64,000 nucleotides of DNA from Brytella acorum (GCF_029309905.1 NZ_JARBJP010000004.1:186001-250000); one strand, 5' to 3'; positions 54,785-64,000 are shown, numbered from the stretch's first letter. Notes: generated by a model from the letters alone, not told the origin. Made by a program: numbers and translations.

Positions 54785-55130
54785 GGTTTGGTCCCCGCCT
54801 TGATGCCGTGTCCAGCATGTGACGCGCTGAAAAGGCTGTCGATGGCCGCCTGAAAAAAACAGACGCCCGTTACAAGATGTTTCGCGAGTTCGCGCTGATC
54901 TGGGCTGACGAACGCCCGGAGTGGAGGGCAGGAACGGATGCTAATGCGTATTGTGTCGACACCGGAGACTCGCTCGCATCGCCCATGCTGGTCGCGTTTC
55001 TTTTCCCACAACTTCCGGGTGGAGGGTGTGTTCCATCTTGCATTGGGGCGGCGGCCGCGGAGATGAGATTTGCATAAACGCCTTACAGTCAGTTAATCTT
55101 CACTCACCTAAGGGCAGGAAGGGGTTATTG
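54785..55130. other. Gap with regulatory sequence only
   Basis: 346 bp between divergent genes. Frames here are short or Arg-rich and lack motifs. An AT-rich leader and GGAAGGGG precede the antiporter start at 55131. No RNA gene recognised. Confidence 0.5.
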
Positions 55131-56387
55131 ATGTCGAATATTGGGGGTCTTATTGCAGACGCTGCTGTGTTCGTTTTTCTGCCATGGATTTTGTGGCGCG
55201 TTCTACAGCGTATGATTCCGATTGTTGTTTTGCCAATACTCATAGGTATACTTATTGCGGTCTGGCATATCCCGGTCGGATATATCGGAATTCCTTCTCT
55301 ATATGGTAATGATGTCGGATGGGTTGCTGTTCTCGTTCTCGCTTTTACTGCTGGACTGGAAATGTGGCTCGGCACGGAAGGTGATGAAGAGCGTCATGCC
55401 CTGCCGCCGTCTTCGGTGCAGCGTCTGCTGGGAAGTGCAGCGGTTGCGTTGCTCGGGCCGTTTCTGATCGGCTCCTTTTTTGCTTATGAATTTCTGCTGC
55501 CACTCGATGGTTGGCATGCGCCGCGCGCCAAACCCTGGGTAGCCGCGGCTTCGATCGGTCTATGCGTGGCCGTCAGTGCGCTGCCGGTCCTCATCGGGCT
55601 CGTGCGTGAACTTGATCCGGCTCGCCGCCCTCTTGGCCAGCTTGCTCTCAAGCTCGCTGTCGTAGACGATGCCGCTCTCTGGATTGGGCTTGCCGCATTG
55701 CAATTCGCGGCCAAGGGCACCGCCGCCCTGCATGGCTGGACGGGCCTCGAGGTTCTTGCCGTCGCGTTGCTCGTCGGCCTGGCACTGGCCGGGCGCTGGG
55801 CATCACGCCATTTCCGGCATCCTCCGTTGGTGGTAGTCTGGCTCGCCGTGCCCGTTTATCTGGCGGCGGGCTCCTGGGCGAGCATGCAACTCGGGCTTCA
55901 TGAACTGATCGGCGCCTATTTCGCGGGTGCCATCATGCCGCCAAGCTGGGTTCGCCGTCTGCCGGTGGAGTGGATTGGCACGTTCGCCTTGATTTGGCTG
56001 GCGCCGATGTTCTTCGGTCATAGTGGACTGCGTATCGACGGCGATGCCCTGACCTGGCCTTCGGTCGTCGCGTCGCTTTCCCTTGCGGGCGTATCCATCG
56101 TCTCGAAAATTGCGGTCGTCTATTTCTATCCCCCCGCACCCGGTCTCAGTCACCGTCAGGCCCTTGGCGTAGGGTCTCTGCTGCAGTGCAAAGGGCTGAT
56201 GGAAATCGTCGCCGCCACCATTCTCCACGGCCAGGGGATGATTTCCGAATTCGCATTCGCGTCGCTTATGGTGCTCGCCGTGCTTTCCACCGTGCTGACC
56301 GGGCCTCTATTCAAGCTGGTGGCTCCGCGCGCAACGTTCGTCCGCCCGGTTGCGGAGCCTTCGGTGAACGCGGTGACGGTCGAATAG
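55131..56387 (+). CDS. CPA2-family cation:proton antiporter
   Basis: The 418-residue protein has about twelve membrane helices (VFVFLPWILWRVL and so on). The core LAFTAGLEMWLGTEG, LKLAVVDDAALWIGLAALQ with the two adjacent Asp, and HELIGAYFAGAIMPPSWV are the Na+/H+ or K+/H+ exchanger signatures of the KefB/NhaA-like CPA2 superfamily. No TrkA-N tail is present. Start ATG 55131 follows GGAAGGGG. The first 250 bases are distinctly AT-richer than neighbouring genes, a possible sign of recent acquisition or local composition. Confidence 0.83.
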   Translation: MSNIGGLIADAAVFVFLPWILWRVLQRMIPIVVLPILIGILIAVWHIPVGYIGIPSLYGNDVGWVAVLVLAFTAGLEMWLGTEGDEERHALPPSSVQRLLGSAAVALLGPFLIGSFFAYEFLLPLDGWHAPRAKPWVAAASIGLCVAVSALPVLIGLVRELDPARRPLGQLALKLAVVDDAALWIGLAALQFAAKGTAALHGWTGLEVLAVALLVGLALAGRWASRHFRHPPLVVVWLAVPVYLAAGSWASMQLGLHELIGAYFAGAIMPPSWVRRLPVEWIGTFALIWLAPMFFGHSGLRIDGDALTWPSVVASLSLAGVSIVSKIAVVYFYPPAPGLSHRQALGVGSLLQCKGLMEIVAATILHGQGMISEFAFASLMVLAVLSTVLTGPLFKLVAPRATFVRPVAEPSVNAVTVE

Positions 56388-56496
56388 AGCGCTGCGAGCG
56401 TGTTAAGGACGGCCTGCCGTCCGGACGTCAGGCTTGCTCTTTTCGCCGGAGGTGCGGACACGGTAGTCTGGCCCGCGCGGCTGGAAAGGAAAGAAC

Positions 56497-58194
56497 ATGA
56501 GAGAGAAGATCGCCCGACGGATCAGGCAGGGACAGGGGCTTGAACCCGCCGATCTTGTCATCCGGGACGTGCGATTGTTCGATCTTGTGACCGGTGTCCT
56601 GATCGAGACGGATATCGCGATCTGCGATGACACGATCGTCGGAACCTGCGCGCGCTATACGGGCCAGCGCGTGATCGAGGGGCGGGGTCGCATCGCGGTG
56701 CCGGGGTTCATCGACACGCATCTGCACGTCGAGTCGTCGCTCGTCACGCCGTTCGAGTTCGACCGCTGCGTGCTTCCGCATGGCGTAACGACGGCCATTT
56801 GCGATCCGCACGAGATGGCCAATGTCCTCGGCACAGCGGCTTTCGACTACTTTCTGGCCTGCGCGACGCGGACCGTCATGGATCTGCGTGTCAATCTTTC
56901 AAGCTGCGTTCCGGCCACGCCCATGGAGACATCCGGCGCGTCGCTGAATGCCGCGGACCTGCTGCCTTACCGCGATCATCCCAAGGTGATCGGGCTGGCC
57001 GAATTCATGAATTTTCCGGGCGTTCTGGGTGAAGATCCCGTGTGCCTGGAAAAGCTGTCCGCCTTTCATGGCGGCCATATCGACGGGCACGCCCCGCTTC
57101 TGCGGGACAGGGCGCTCAACGGCTACCTCGCCGGTGGCATTACGACCGACCATGAGGCGACGGCGGCGGACGAAGCGCTTGAAAAAATCCGCAAGGGGAT
57201 GACCGTACTGATCCGCGAAGGCTCGGTCTGCAAGGATCTCAAGACGCTCGTGCCGCTGCTGACGCCCGAAACGTCGCCGTTTTTCGCGTTCTGCACCGAT
57301 GATCGCAACCCGCTCGAAATCGCCCATGAAGGGCATATCGATTTCATGATCCGCAGTGCGATCGCTCAGGGCGTCGCGCCCCTGGCCGCCTATCGCGCCG
57401 CCTCGCTTTCGGCGGCCCAGGCTTTCGGTCTGCGGGATCGGGGGATGATCGCGCCCGGACGTCGCGCGGATATCGTGCTGCTGGACGATCTGGAGCGCTG
57501 TGCGGTTTCCGATGTCGTCAGCGCCGGACGGCTCGTCGACGGTGCGCTGTTCGCCGCCCGTGAAACGGTGCCGCCCGTGGGTTTGAGCAGCATCCATCTG
57601 CCGCGCGCCATGACGCGGGCCGACATGGCGATTCCCGGTGACGGGATCGGACAGCCGGTCATCGGCGTGATCCCGGGGCAGATCATCACGAAGTTCGAGC
57701 GTCACGACCTGCCGGTTGTCGATGACGTCGTCGTGGCGGATCCGGCGCGCGATCTTCTGAAGGTCTGCGTCGTCGCGCGTCATGGTGTCAACGACCATAT
57801 CGGGCGTGGTTTCGTGCGTGGCTTCGGTCTGAAGGCAGGGGCGCTCGCCTCGTCAGTGGGGCATGACAGCCATAATATCTGCGTCGTCGGCACGAACGAC
57901 GCGGACATGGCCCTTGCGGTCAACCGGCTGGGCGCGCTCGGAGGCGGTTTCGTGGCTGCGCGTGATGGAGACATCGTCGCGGAAATGCCGCTCCCGGTGG
58001 CGGGGCTTATGAGCGATGCACCCTTTGAAACCGTACGCGACCAGCTTTCTGCCCTGCGCGATGCCGCACGCACCCTGGGTGGCACGCTGGAAGAGCCGTT
58101 CCTGCAACTTGCCTTCCTGCCCCTGCCGGTCATTCCCTATCTGAAGATCACCGATCGCGGCATGATCGACGTCACGACCATGACGCTGGTCTGA
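56497..58194 (+). CDS. ade: Adenine deaminase
   Basis: The 565-residue amidohydrolase converts adenine to hypoxanthine. Metal-binding [10 protein letters not shown] is at about residues 72-81, followed by [19 protein letters not shown], a later [13 protein letters not shown] and the Asp-containing [11 protein letters not shown]. The C-terminal adenine-deaminase domain includes [32 protein letters not shown]. Full length. Start ATG 56497 after GGAAAGGAAAGAAC. It ends 7 bp before the iron ABC permease start, so the two could share a transcript, although no functional link is known. Confidence 0.93.
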   Translation: MREKIARRIRQGQGLEPADLVIRDVRLFDLVTGVLIETDIAICDDTIVGTCARYTGQRVIEGRGRIAVPGFIDTHLHVESSLVTPFEFDRCVLPHGVTTAICDPHEMANVLGTAAFDYFLACATRTVMDLRVNLSSCVPATPMETSGASLNAADLLPYRDHPKVIGLAEFMNFPGVLGEDPVCLEKLSAFHGGHIDGHAPLLRDRALNGYLAGGITTDHEATAADEALEKIRKGMTVLIREGSVCKDLKTLVPLLTPETSPFFAFCTDDRNPLEIAHEGHIDFMIRSAIAQGVAPLAAYRAASLSAAQAFGLRDRGMIAPGRRADIVLLDDLERCAVSDVVSAGRLVDGALFAARETVPPVGLSSIHLPRAMTRADMAIPGDGIGQPVIGVIPGQIITKFERHDLPVVDDVVVADPARDLLKVCVVARHGVNDHIGRGFVRGFGLKAGALASSVGHDSHNICVVGTNDADMALAVNRLGALGGGFVAARDGDIVAEMPLPVAGLMSDAPFETVRDQLSALRDAARTLGGTLEEPFLQLAFLPLPVIPYLKITDRGMIDVTTMTLV

Positions 58195-58201
58195 CCGGTT
58201 C

Positions 58202-59203
58202 GTGTCGAGAGCGCGTTATCATCGCTGGGTGCTGGGTAGCGCCATGGCCATGCTGCCCGTCGTGCTGGTGATGGCGCTCGGGGCGGGCCGTTATGCGTTG
58301 TCGCCGCTCGAAGTGCTCCATGCGCTCGCAGGCGACGGCTCGCCGATGGCGCAGGCCATTGTCTGGCACGCCCGGCTGCCGCGCATTCTCGCGGCGGCCC
58401 TGCTCGGCGCGGGTCTGTCGGCCAGCGGCGGAGCCTGTCAGGCCGTGTTCCGCAATCCTCTGGTGGCCCCGGACCTTCTGGGCGTGCTGAGCGGGGCCGC
58501 ATTCGGAGCAGCCTTGTCGATCCTGCTGGGGGCAGGCGTCGCCGGGATTCAGGTCGGTGCCTTCTGCGGCGGTCTGCTCGCCATGGGGGGCGCGCTGGCC
58601 GTGGCCCGGCAACTGGGCGGGCGCGGACTTCTCGGGCTCGTGCTGGGCGGGCTGATCGTCAATGCGTTGTTCACGGCGGCTGTTTCCATGCTGAAATACA
58701 TCGCCGATCCTCAGGATCAGTTGCCCGCCATCATTTACTGGCTCATGGGCAGCCTGTCGCAGATCGGGTGGGGCACGCTGGGCTGGACGGCGCCGCTGCT
58801 GATCGTTGCGACCGGCGCGTTGCTGGTTCTCTGCCACACGCTCGATCTTCTGTCCCTCCATGATGACGAGGCCCGCAGCCTCGGGCTTTCGGTCACCGCA
58901 TGGCGACTGGCCATCATCGGCCTCGCGACGCTCGCGGCGGCGCTGACGGTCTCGATCGCGGGCATCATCGGCTGGGTCGCGTTGCTGATGCCGCATCTGG
59001 CGAGGCTGCTCGTGGGCGCGCCTCATGCCCGCATGATGCCGCTTTGCGTTCTCCTCGGGGCGATCGGAGTGGTTCTGGCGGATAGCTGCGCGCGCATCCT
59101 GACGCCGGGCGAAATCCCGCTGGGCATGATTACGGAGCTGTTCGGCGCCACCGCCTTCATTTTCGTGCTTCGCGGCGTGGGCTGGCGCCGTGAAGCGGAG
59201 TGA
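58202..59203 (+). CDS. FecCD-family iron-chelate ABC permease
   Basis: The 333-residue permease has about nine to ten helices and the FecCD/BtuC features LPRILAAALLGAGLSASGGACQAVFRNPLVAPDLLGV near the N-terminus, and AGIIGWVALLMPHLARLLVG and the C-terminal GEIPLGMITELFGATAFIFVL. It forms the membrane channel for ferric-chelate or cobalamin-type uptake, with the ATPase and binding protein encoded downstream. GTG start at 58202. Specific ligand not readable. Confidence 0.9.
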   Translation: MSRARYHRWVLGSAMAMLPVVLVMALGAGRYALSPLEVLHALAGDGSPMAQAIVWHARLPRILAAALLGAGLSASGGACQAVFRNPLVAPDLLGVLSGAAFGAALSILLGAGVAGIQVGAFCGGLLAMGGALAVARQLGGRGLLGLVLGGLIVNALFTAAVSMLKYIADPQDQLPAIIYWLMGSLSQIGWGTLGWTAPLLIVATGALLVLCHTLDLLSLHDDEARSLGLSVTAWRLAIIGLATLAAALTVSIAGIIGWVALLMPHLARLLVGAPHARMMPLCVLLGAIGVVLADSCARILTPGEIPLGMITELFGATAFIFVLRGVGWRREAE

Positions 59204-59283
59204 AGACGATTTCGGTCGCCCGACAATTGTGTTTGGCATGCATGATGGCGCACCCTGAAGGGCCGGTTTAAAAGGAGAGACGC

Positions 59284-59475
59284 ATGGCACAGGTTTATAT
59301 CGAGCCCCGTCCGAAAGGGCGCAGGGACGGCGAAGCCATCGAGGTTTTCGTGGTCGAGGATCACAAGGATCATGTGCGGGCCACGTTCAGGACCCAGCAT
59401 GAAGCCATCGTCTGGGCAACGAAAGAGCGCCACCTGAATGACAAAGCCATGCCCGGACACTGGCGCGCCGTCTAA
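59284..59475 (+). CDS. Small conserved-looking protein in ABC operon
   Basis: The 63-residue protein has AAAAGGAGAGACGC before its ATG, a strong ribosome binding site. The sequence starts MAQVYIEPRPKGRRDGEAIE, then FVVEDHKDHVRATFRTQHEAIVWATKERH. This beta-alpha pattern resembles small DUF2188-like proteins. It lies between the permease and the ATPase genes of an iron-uptake operon, unusual for that transporter class. Function unknown; co-expression with the transporter is likely from spacing (80 bp and 14 bp). Confidence 0.65.
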   Translation: MAQVYIEPRPKGRRDGEAIEVFVVEDHKDHVRATFRTQHEAIVWATKERHLNDKAMPGHWRAV

Positions 59476-59489
59476 GGCGCGCGAAGAGC

Positions 59490-60287
59490 ATGAAATTCTC
59501 CCTCGAAGCCCGCGACCTGAACTTCGTTCGCGGCGGGAGATCAGTCCTGAAAGGGATTGATTTCCATCTGCGTGGCGGAGAGATGGTCGGGCTTCTCGGC
59601 ATCAACGGCGCCGGAAAAAGCACTTTCCTGCGCCTTCTTCTGGGACTTCTCAGACCCTCCTCAGGACAGATCCTTCTGGACGGTGTGGATCTCCAGGACT
59701 GGCGCCGACGTGAGATCGCATCTCGCATCGCCTATGTACCGCAGGCGTTTGATGTCGAACTGCCCTTTACGGTGCGGGAAATGGTGACGCTGGGTCGCGC
59801 GCCGCATCCGAGAGAGGGGCGGTTCAGCGCGGGAGCGGACCGGGATGCTGTCGATCGGGCCCTGACCCGGCTGGCGCTCCAGCCTTTGGCGGACCGGCCC
59901 TGCGCGGAACTTTCCGGGGGAGAGCGCCAGCGCGTCATGCTCGCGCGCGCGCTGGCGCAGGAGACGCCTGCTCTGGTGCTCGACGAGCCGACGAACGGTC
60001 TCGATTACGGCCATCAGATCCGGCTGCTCGATCTGTTGCGTCGTCTGGCCGATGAGGGGCGAACGATCCTCCTGACCTCTCATCACCCGGAGGAGCTTTA
60101 TACGCGTGCCGATCGCGTGGCCGTGCTGAAAGAGGGCGACATTCTCGCGGACGGACGCCCCGACGCGATTATTCACGAAAGCGTGATGTCGGCACTTTAT
60201 GCTGTTCCTCTCGCGCAGATCGATCATGGTCACCACCGGTTTTTTCACAGTCGGGAGACGTCTTCAGACGGATATCCGGACGCGTGA
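59490..60287 (+). CDS. Iron-chelate ABC transporter ATPase
   Basis: The 265-residue ATPase has Walker A GINGAGKSTFLR, Q-loop PQAFDVELP, signature LSGGERQRVMLARALAQ, Walker B ALVLDEPTNGLD and switch His in LTSHHPEEL. It is a FecE/BtuD/HmuV-type subunit working with the permease encoded 286 bp upstream and the binding protein 21 bp downstream. Start ATG 59490 with a GAAGAGC lead. The operon order permease, small gene, ATPase, binding protein is atypical but coherent. Confidence 0.92.
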   Translation: MKFSLEARDLNFVRGGRSVLKGIDFHLRGGEMVGLLGINGAGKSTFLRLLLGLLRPSSGQILLDGVDLQDWRRREIASRIAYVPQAFDVELPFTVREMVTLGRAPHPREGRFSAGADRDAVDRALTRLALQPLADRPCAELSGGERQRVMLARALAQETPALVLDEPTNGLDYGHQIRLLDLLRRLADEGRTILLTSHHPEELYTRADRVAVLKEGDILADGRPDAIIHESVMSALYAVPLAQIDHGHHRFFHSRETSSDGYPDA

Positions 60288-60308
60288 TCGCGGGAACGGG
60301 ACAGGACG

Positions 60309-61280
60309 ATGCGCTACAAAGCTCCGCTGTCAGGATTTCTCCTGACAGGACTTCTCTCGGCTCTGACGCCCCCGATGGCGCGAGCCACGCCTCCACAACG
60401 CATCGTGGAAGGCTGGTACGCCCATAACGCGACGCTGATCCTGCTCGGCGCGACGGACCGGATCGTGGCGACGGTCGATAGTCCGAAGCGTGTGCCCTGG
60501 ATGTTCCGGCTCGTGCCGCGACTGAACGATGCGACACTTCTCGACGTGCCGATGATGAATGCCGAAGAAATGCTCCGCCTGAAGGCGGATCTGGTTTTCG
60601 TCATGCAAAGCACCCATTCCGCGACCGCGCTGCGCGCGGCGGGGGTGAAGGCCGTCGAAGAAGGATTCAGCACCTTTCAGGGTCTCATGGACTGCGTGAC
60701 ATCGACCGCGGCATTGCTGGAAGATCCGCTGGCTCAGGCGCGCGCGCAGGATTATGTCGGCGCGCTCAAAATCGAACTGGCGAAATCCCCGTCTCTCGAA
60801 GGGCGCGCGCCTCCACGCGTACTGCATATCCAGTCTCTCACGCCCCTGAAGGTCGACGGGGACGGGACGATCATCGATGAATGGATACGCGCGGCGGGCG
60901 GCCGGATGGCGGCGCAAAACGTGCATGGCAATATGCAGCCGGTGACGATCGAACAGGTGATCGCATGGAATCCCGACATCATCATCGTGGGGGCTCATGC
61001 CGGCGACATCGCGCCGTTGAAAAACGATCCGTTATGGCGGCAGGTCGCCGCCGTGCAGGCGGGACATGTGTACCGGAACCCGGAAGGCGTCTTCGCATGG
61101 GATCGCTACGGACCGGAGCTTCTGCTTCAGCTTCAGTGGGCGCGCGGCATCATTTCGGGGAAGGGTGTCGATCGCCCGGCGATGATGGCGCGCATCCGGG
61201 CGTTTTATGCCCGATTCTACGACATCAGGCTCAGCGAAGAGGATGCCGGGCGTATTCTGGACGCCCAGCCTCCGGGATGA
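60309..61280 (+). CDS. Iron-chelate periplasmic binding protein (FecB/TroA-like)
   Basis: This 323-residue exported protein has a signal peptide (GFLLTGLLSALTPPMARA) and a class III substrate-binding fold. ADLVFVMQSTHSATALRAAGVKAVE joins the lobes, and VIAWNPDIIIVGAH and KNDPLWRQVAAVQAGHVYRNPEGVFAWDRYGPELLLQLQWA are family-typical. It delivers the metal chelate to the permease. The TonB partner may be one of the receptors elsewhere, but there is none adjacent. It ends 10 bp before the convergent DUF934 stop. Confidence 0.9.
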   Translation: MRYKAPLSGFLLTGLLSALTPPMARATPPQRIVEGWYAHNATLILLGATDRIVATVDSPKRVPWMFRLVPRLNDATLLDVPMMNAEEMLRLKADLVFVMQSTHSATALRAAGVKAVEEGFSTFQGLMDCVTSTAALLEDPLAQARAQDYVGALKIELAKSPSLEGRAPPRVLHIQSLTPLKVDGDGTIIDEWIRAAGGRMAAQNVHGNMQPVTIEQVIAWNPDIIIVGAHAGDIAPLKNDPLWRQVAAVQAGHVYRNPEGVFAWDRYGPELLLQLQWARGIISGKGVDRPAMMARIRAFYARFYDIRLSEEDAGRILDAQPPG

Positions 61281-61290
61281 AAGGTCTCGT

Positions 61291-61698
61291 TCAGGGCGGG
61301 GTCACGTCGCCGATCGCGCGCTGATAGACGGTCGAGAAACGCCGTAATTCCCGGTGCCACGGCGCGTCATCGGCGTTCTCGCCGAGCATCACGCCATCCA
61401 CGCCGCAGCGGCGCAGATGGTTGGCCTGATCCGGCAGGACGTGGCCTTCGGCCCGGATTTCTCCCGTGAACCGGCCATATTCCCGCAGGGCGCGCGCCTG
61501 GGTGAAGCCGCGACCATCACGAAAGATCGGGAAGGTGAGGACGATGAGGTCCAGGCGCGCAAGGTAAGGTTTCAGGGCGTCCCATGCGATGTCCGACGTC
61601 AGCACCACGCCGCGCGCCCTGGGGTGCTCGGCGAGTTCCGCGAACGGCACGGCATCGACCGTGCTTGCGGCGCGCGTGCTCAGTTCAAGCCGTTTCAT
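61291..61698 (-). CDS. DUF934 protein of sulfite reductase operon
   Basis: The 135-residue protein ends the cys operon. Family features are GVVLTSDIAWDALKPYLARLDLIVLTFPIFRDGRGFTQARALRE and QANHLRRCGVDGVMLGENAD. DUF934 proteins regularly follow cysI in Alphaproteobacteria and may assist sulfite reductase, but the exact role is unknown. The start ATG 61698 lies inside the end of cysI (overlap of 14 bases), indicating coupling. Confidence 0.87.
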   Translation of the reverse strand: MKRLELSTRAASTVDAVPFAELAEHPRARGVVLTSDIAWDALKPYLARLDLIVLTFPIFRDGRGFTQARALREYGRFTGEIRAEGHVLPDQANHLRRCGVDGVMLGENADDAPWHRELRRFSTVYQRAIGDVTPP

Positions 61699-63355
61699 AA
61701 GCGGCCTCCCTGAAGGGCGCGTCACCCAGACGCGAGAGGGTGTCAAGGAACGTCTCGCCCAGTTCGCGGATCGAGAGATAGCGGTCCACGATGCGCGCGA
61801 TCGCGTCCACCGTATCGTCTTCGGGAAGCGCCGGCCCCAGGATTTCACCAATGGCCGCGTTGTTGTCGGACCGCCCCCCGAGCGTGATCTGGAAGAACTC
61901 CTCGCCGCGCTTGTCCACCCCCAGCAGGCCGATATGACCGGCATGGTGATGGCCGCAGGCATTGATGCAGCCGGAGATGTTGATGCGCAGCCTGCCGACT
62001 TCCTCCTGAAGCGTCGGGTCGCCGAAACGCGCCGAGAGCTTCTGGGCGATGGGGATCGAGCGTGAATTCGCCAGCGCGCAGTAATCGAGGCCAGGGCAGG
62101 CGATGATGTCGCTGACCAGCCCGACATTGGGTGTGGCGAGGCCGAGTTCGTCCAGCGCCTGAAACAGGTCGAACAGGCGATCCTGCCGCACATGCGCCAG
62201 TACAACGTTCTGCATATGGGTGATGCGCAGTTCGCCAAACGAATAGGAGTCGGCGAGATCGGCCAGTCCGTCGATCTGGCTGGATGTCGCGTCGCCCGGA
62301 ATGCCGCCCGCGGGCTTGAGCGAAACGGTGACGGAAATATAACCCGGCGCGCGATGGGGATGCGTGTTGCTGCGCGTCCAGCGGTCGAAGGCCGGGTGAC
62401 GCGCGCGATCCGCCTCAAACGTGGCGGTGGCATCCGGCGGCGCCGTGAGGTCCGGCGCGGCGAAGCGCGCGCGGATGGCCGCGACCATGTCCGGGGTCAG
62501 GCGGTAGAGCGCCATGTCCATCTGCGCGAGTTCGGCGAGGACCGCCTCGCGATAGGCGTCGATGCCCAGCGCCTCGACGAGAATCTTGATGCGGGCCTTG
62601 TAGATGTTGTCGCGTCGGCCATGCGCGTTATAGACGCGCAGGATCGCTTCGAGTGTGGCGAGGAGGTCTTCCTCGCGGACGGAATCGAAGATTTCCTTGC
62701 CGACGGCCGGTGTGCGTCCCATGCCGCCGCCCACGAAAATGCGAAACAGCGTTCCATCCGGCCCCGGTCGGGCGATGACGCCAACGTCATGGAAGCGCGC
62801 GGCGACGCGGTCTTCGGGGCTCCCCGAGACCGCGAGCTTGAACTTGCGCGGCAGGAAAGTGAATTCCGGGTGCAGCGTCGACCACTGGCGCAGGATCTCC
62901 GCATGGACGCGCGGATCGACGAGTTCGTCGGCGGAAGCGCCCGCGAACTGATCGGAGGTGACGTTGCGGATGCAGTTCCCGCTTGTCTGGATGGCGTGCA
63001 TGTCCACGCTGGCGAGGCGGCGCAGGATCTCGGGCGTGTCCTCGAGGCGGATCCAGTTGAACTGGATATTCTGCCGCGTCGTGAAATGACCGTAGTCGCG
63101 GTCATAGGTCCGGGCGATTTCGGCCAGCATCCGCATCTGGCGGCTGTCGAGCGTTCCGTAGGGAATGGCCACGCGCAGCATATAGGCATGAAGCTGGAGA
63201 TACAGGCCGTTCATCAGGCGGAACGGCTTGAACTCGTCTTCGGTCAGCGCGCCGTCGATCCGACGGGCCACCTGATCCGCGAATTCGTCGATGCGGGCCG
63301 CCAGAAAGTCGCGATCGACGGAATCATACTGATAGTGACCGATCGGCGCGTTCAT
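61685..63355 (-). CDS. cysI: Sulfite reductase haemoprotein (nitrite/sulfite reductase family)
   Basis: The 556-residue sirohaem enzyme reduces sulfite to sulfide. The [4Fe-4S]-sirohaem ligands appear as Cys-x5-Cys in IACPGLDYCALA and Cys-x3-Cys in GCINACGHHHAGHIG. The ferredoxin-like half has LRITHMQNVVLAHV, and the N-terminus carries FTTRQNIQFNWIRLED. Nitrite reductase cannot be excluded by fold, but the neighbours (adenylylsulfate kinase, DUF2849, DUF934) point to sulfite. ATG at 63355 overlaps the DUF2849 stop. Confidence 0.9.
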   Translation of the reverse strand: MNAPIGHYQYDSVDRDFLAARIDEFADQVARRIDGALTEDEFKPFRLMNGLYLQLHAYMLRVAIPYGTLDSRQMRMLAEIARTYDRDYGHFTTRQNIQFNWIRLEDTPEILRRLASVDMHAIQTSGNCIRNVTSDQFAGASADELVDPRVHAEILRQWSTLHPEFTFLPRKFKLAVSGSPEDRVAARFHDVGVIARPGPDGTLFRIFVGGGMGRTPAVGKEIFDSVREEDLLATLEAILRVYNAHGRRDNIYKARIKILVEALGIDAYREAVLAELAQMDMALYRLTPDMVAAIRARFAAPDLTAPPDATATFEADRARHPAFDRWTRSNTHPHRAPGYISVTVSLKPAGGIPGDATSSQIDGLADLADSYSFGELRITHMQNVVLAHVRQDRLFDLFQALDELGLATPNVGLVSDIIACPGLDYCALANSRSIPIAQKLSARFGDPTLQEEVGRLRINISGCINACGHHHAGHIGLLGVDKRGEEFFQITLGGRSDNNAAIGEILGPALPEDDTVDAIARIVDRYLSIRELGETFLDTLSRLGDAPFREAAYETA

Positions 63356-63663
63356 GGCTCGAGTTCCGTTGCGAATTCAGGATGCACGGTCGGGCCGAAA
63401 GCCCGGATGCGTTCACGTACGCTGACGGGGCTGGGGGGAATTCCCGGATGGACCGCGACTTCGTACACGCCGACGACACCCTCTTTCTGGGCGTCGAGCG
63501 TTTCGAGCGCGGTCTGCGCGGTGTCCGTGTCGAGCTGCGCCGCGTGCGTGATCGAGGGACGCCACTGCCCGGCGGCATCCCGCCAGACAATATGTCCGTC
63601 GAGCAGGCGATTGGCGGTCAAAATCAGCTTCTGGCCTTCACCAAGGCGTGTGGGACGCTTCAT
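63352..63663 (-). CDS. DUF2849 protein of cys operon
   Basis: The 103-residue protein reads LTANRLLDGHIVWRDAAGQW, then TAQTALETLDAQKEGVVGVYEVAV, the DUF2849 pattern typical of Alphaproteobacteria and almost always before cysI. Function unknown, presumably in sulfite reduction. It overlaps the cysI start by four bases and begins inside the stop of the adenylylsulfate kinase gene. Confidence 0.85.
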   Translation of the reverse strand: MKRPTRLGEGQKLILTANRLLDGHIVWRDAAGQWRPSITHAAQLDTDTAQTALETLDAQKEGVVGVYEVAVHPGIPPSPVSVRERIRAFGPTVHPEFATELEP

Positions 63664-64000
63664 TCCGGCAGAACCGTTCGGGTGACGAAAGATGTCAGAC
63701 GTTGCGTGGTGGCCTGCACGTCCTCGCCGCTCAGATGCAGGGCGGCAGTTTCCGGTGCTTCGTAAGGCGCCGTGACGCCCGTGAACTGCGGGATGCGCCC
63801 TGCGCGCGCGGCGGCGTACAGACCCTTGGGATCGCGGGATTCGCAGGTCTCCAGCGGCGTGTCGACGAAGACCTCGTGGAAGTCCGCGCCCACGATCTGT
63901 CGCGCAAGCGCGCGGTCCGCACGCAGGGGAGAGACGAGCGCCACGATGACGATCTGTCCGCTTTCGGCGAGAATCTTCGCGACATGCGAGGCGCGGCGGA
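63660..64000 (-). CDS. cysC: Adenylylsulfate kinase, C-terminal part (cut by window edge)
   Basis: The 5' part of the gene lies beyond the right edge. The visible frame from 64000 reads RRASHVAKILAESGQIVIVALVSPLRAD, then FHEVFVDTPLETCESRDPKGLYAAARAGRIPQFTGVTAPYEAPE. This is the APS kinase C-terminal half, with substrate-binding FTGxxxPYE and KGLY. It phosphorylates adenylylsulfate to PAPS. It may be a separate CysC or the C-terminal domain of a CysN-CysC fusion, which cannot be decided here. The GTG at 63944 is internal, not a start. It is coupled to DUF2849. Confidence 0.9.
   Translation of the reverse strand, partial: RRASHVAKILAESGQIVIVALVSPLRADRALARQIVGADFHEVFVDTPLETCESRDPKGLYAAARAGRIPQFTGVTAPYEAPETAALHLSGEDVQATTQRLTSFVTRTVLPE

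Overview
The window reads as a chromosomal segment of an acetic acid bacterium (Acetobacteraceae, Alphaproteobacteria). I base this on the high G+C, the alphaproteobacterial small families (DUF3126, DUF2849, DUF934, DUF2939), a CIO-type ubiquinol oxidase with its DUF2474 partner, and the mix of oxidative and periplasmic genes. Genus cannot be fixed from this sequence alone. The window is almost entirely protein coding, with many 4-bp stop/start overlaps inside operons.

Layout. 1-5 kb: a copper-type TonB receptor with a DUF2946 protein, a secreted protein and a GT4 glycosyltransferase. 5-10 kb: rdgB preceded by an internally deleted rph remnant, divergent hrcA, sucCD and a YbaK-type deacylase. 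10-21.7 kb: a compact aryl-polyene-type cluster. It holds a glycosyltransferase, a membrane protein on the opposite strand, an ACP, an AMP-ligase fused to a dehydratase, an acyltransferase, a LolA-like protein, an MMPL exporter, two ketosynthase-type proteins, a second dehydratase, a ketoreductase and a flavin enzyme. It has few of the usual accessory genes, and a 14-C tract inside a terminator-like hairpin lies in its leader. 21.5-27.6 kb: a lipoprotein with a permuted papain-like signature, a YqjH/YqjI-like ferric-reductase and PadR pair with a palindromic operator, a LysR regulator and a FUSC exporter. 27.5-35.1 kb: cioA-cioB-DUF2474, an IS3 remnant, a large TonB receptor coupled to a NagX-like acyltransferase, and DUF1328.

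35-45.5 kb is largely housekeeping: nadE, pyk, an SH3 protein, DsrE and HesA/MoeB proteins, DUF2939, DUF3126, IclR, YggT and tRNA-Ala(CGC), followed by a pair of small membrane proteins. 45.7-51.7 kb: a GH92 mannosidase and the nadA-nadB-nadC operon with a perfect NadQ-like operator. With nadE, this gives de novo NAD synthesis and its last step in one window. 51.9-52.2 kb: a tRNA-Lys(UUU) gene interrupted in the anticodon by a roughly 210-nt group I intron, the most striking RNA feature here. 52.3-64 kb: a CatB-like acetyltransferase, a lipoprotein, an FAD/NAD(P) protein, a CPA2 antiporter, adenine deaminase, an iron-chelate ABC operon containing a 63-codon gene, and an assimilatory sulfur operon (cysC part, DUF2849, cysI, DUF934) cut by the right edge.

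All functional calls come from reading motifs and family resemblance by eye. No database search was run.
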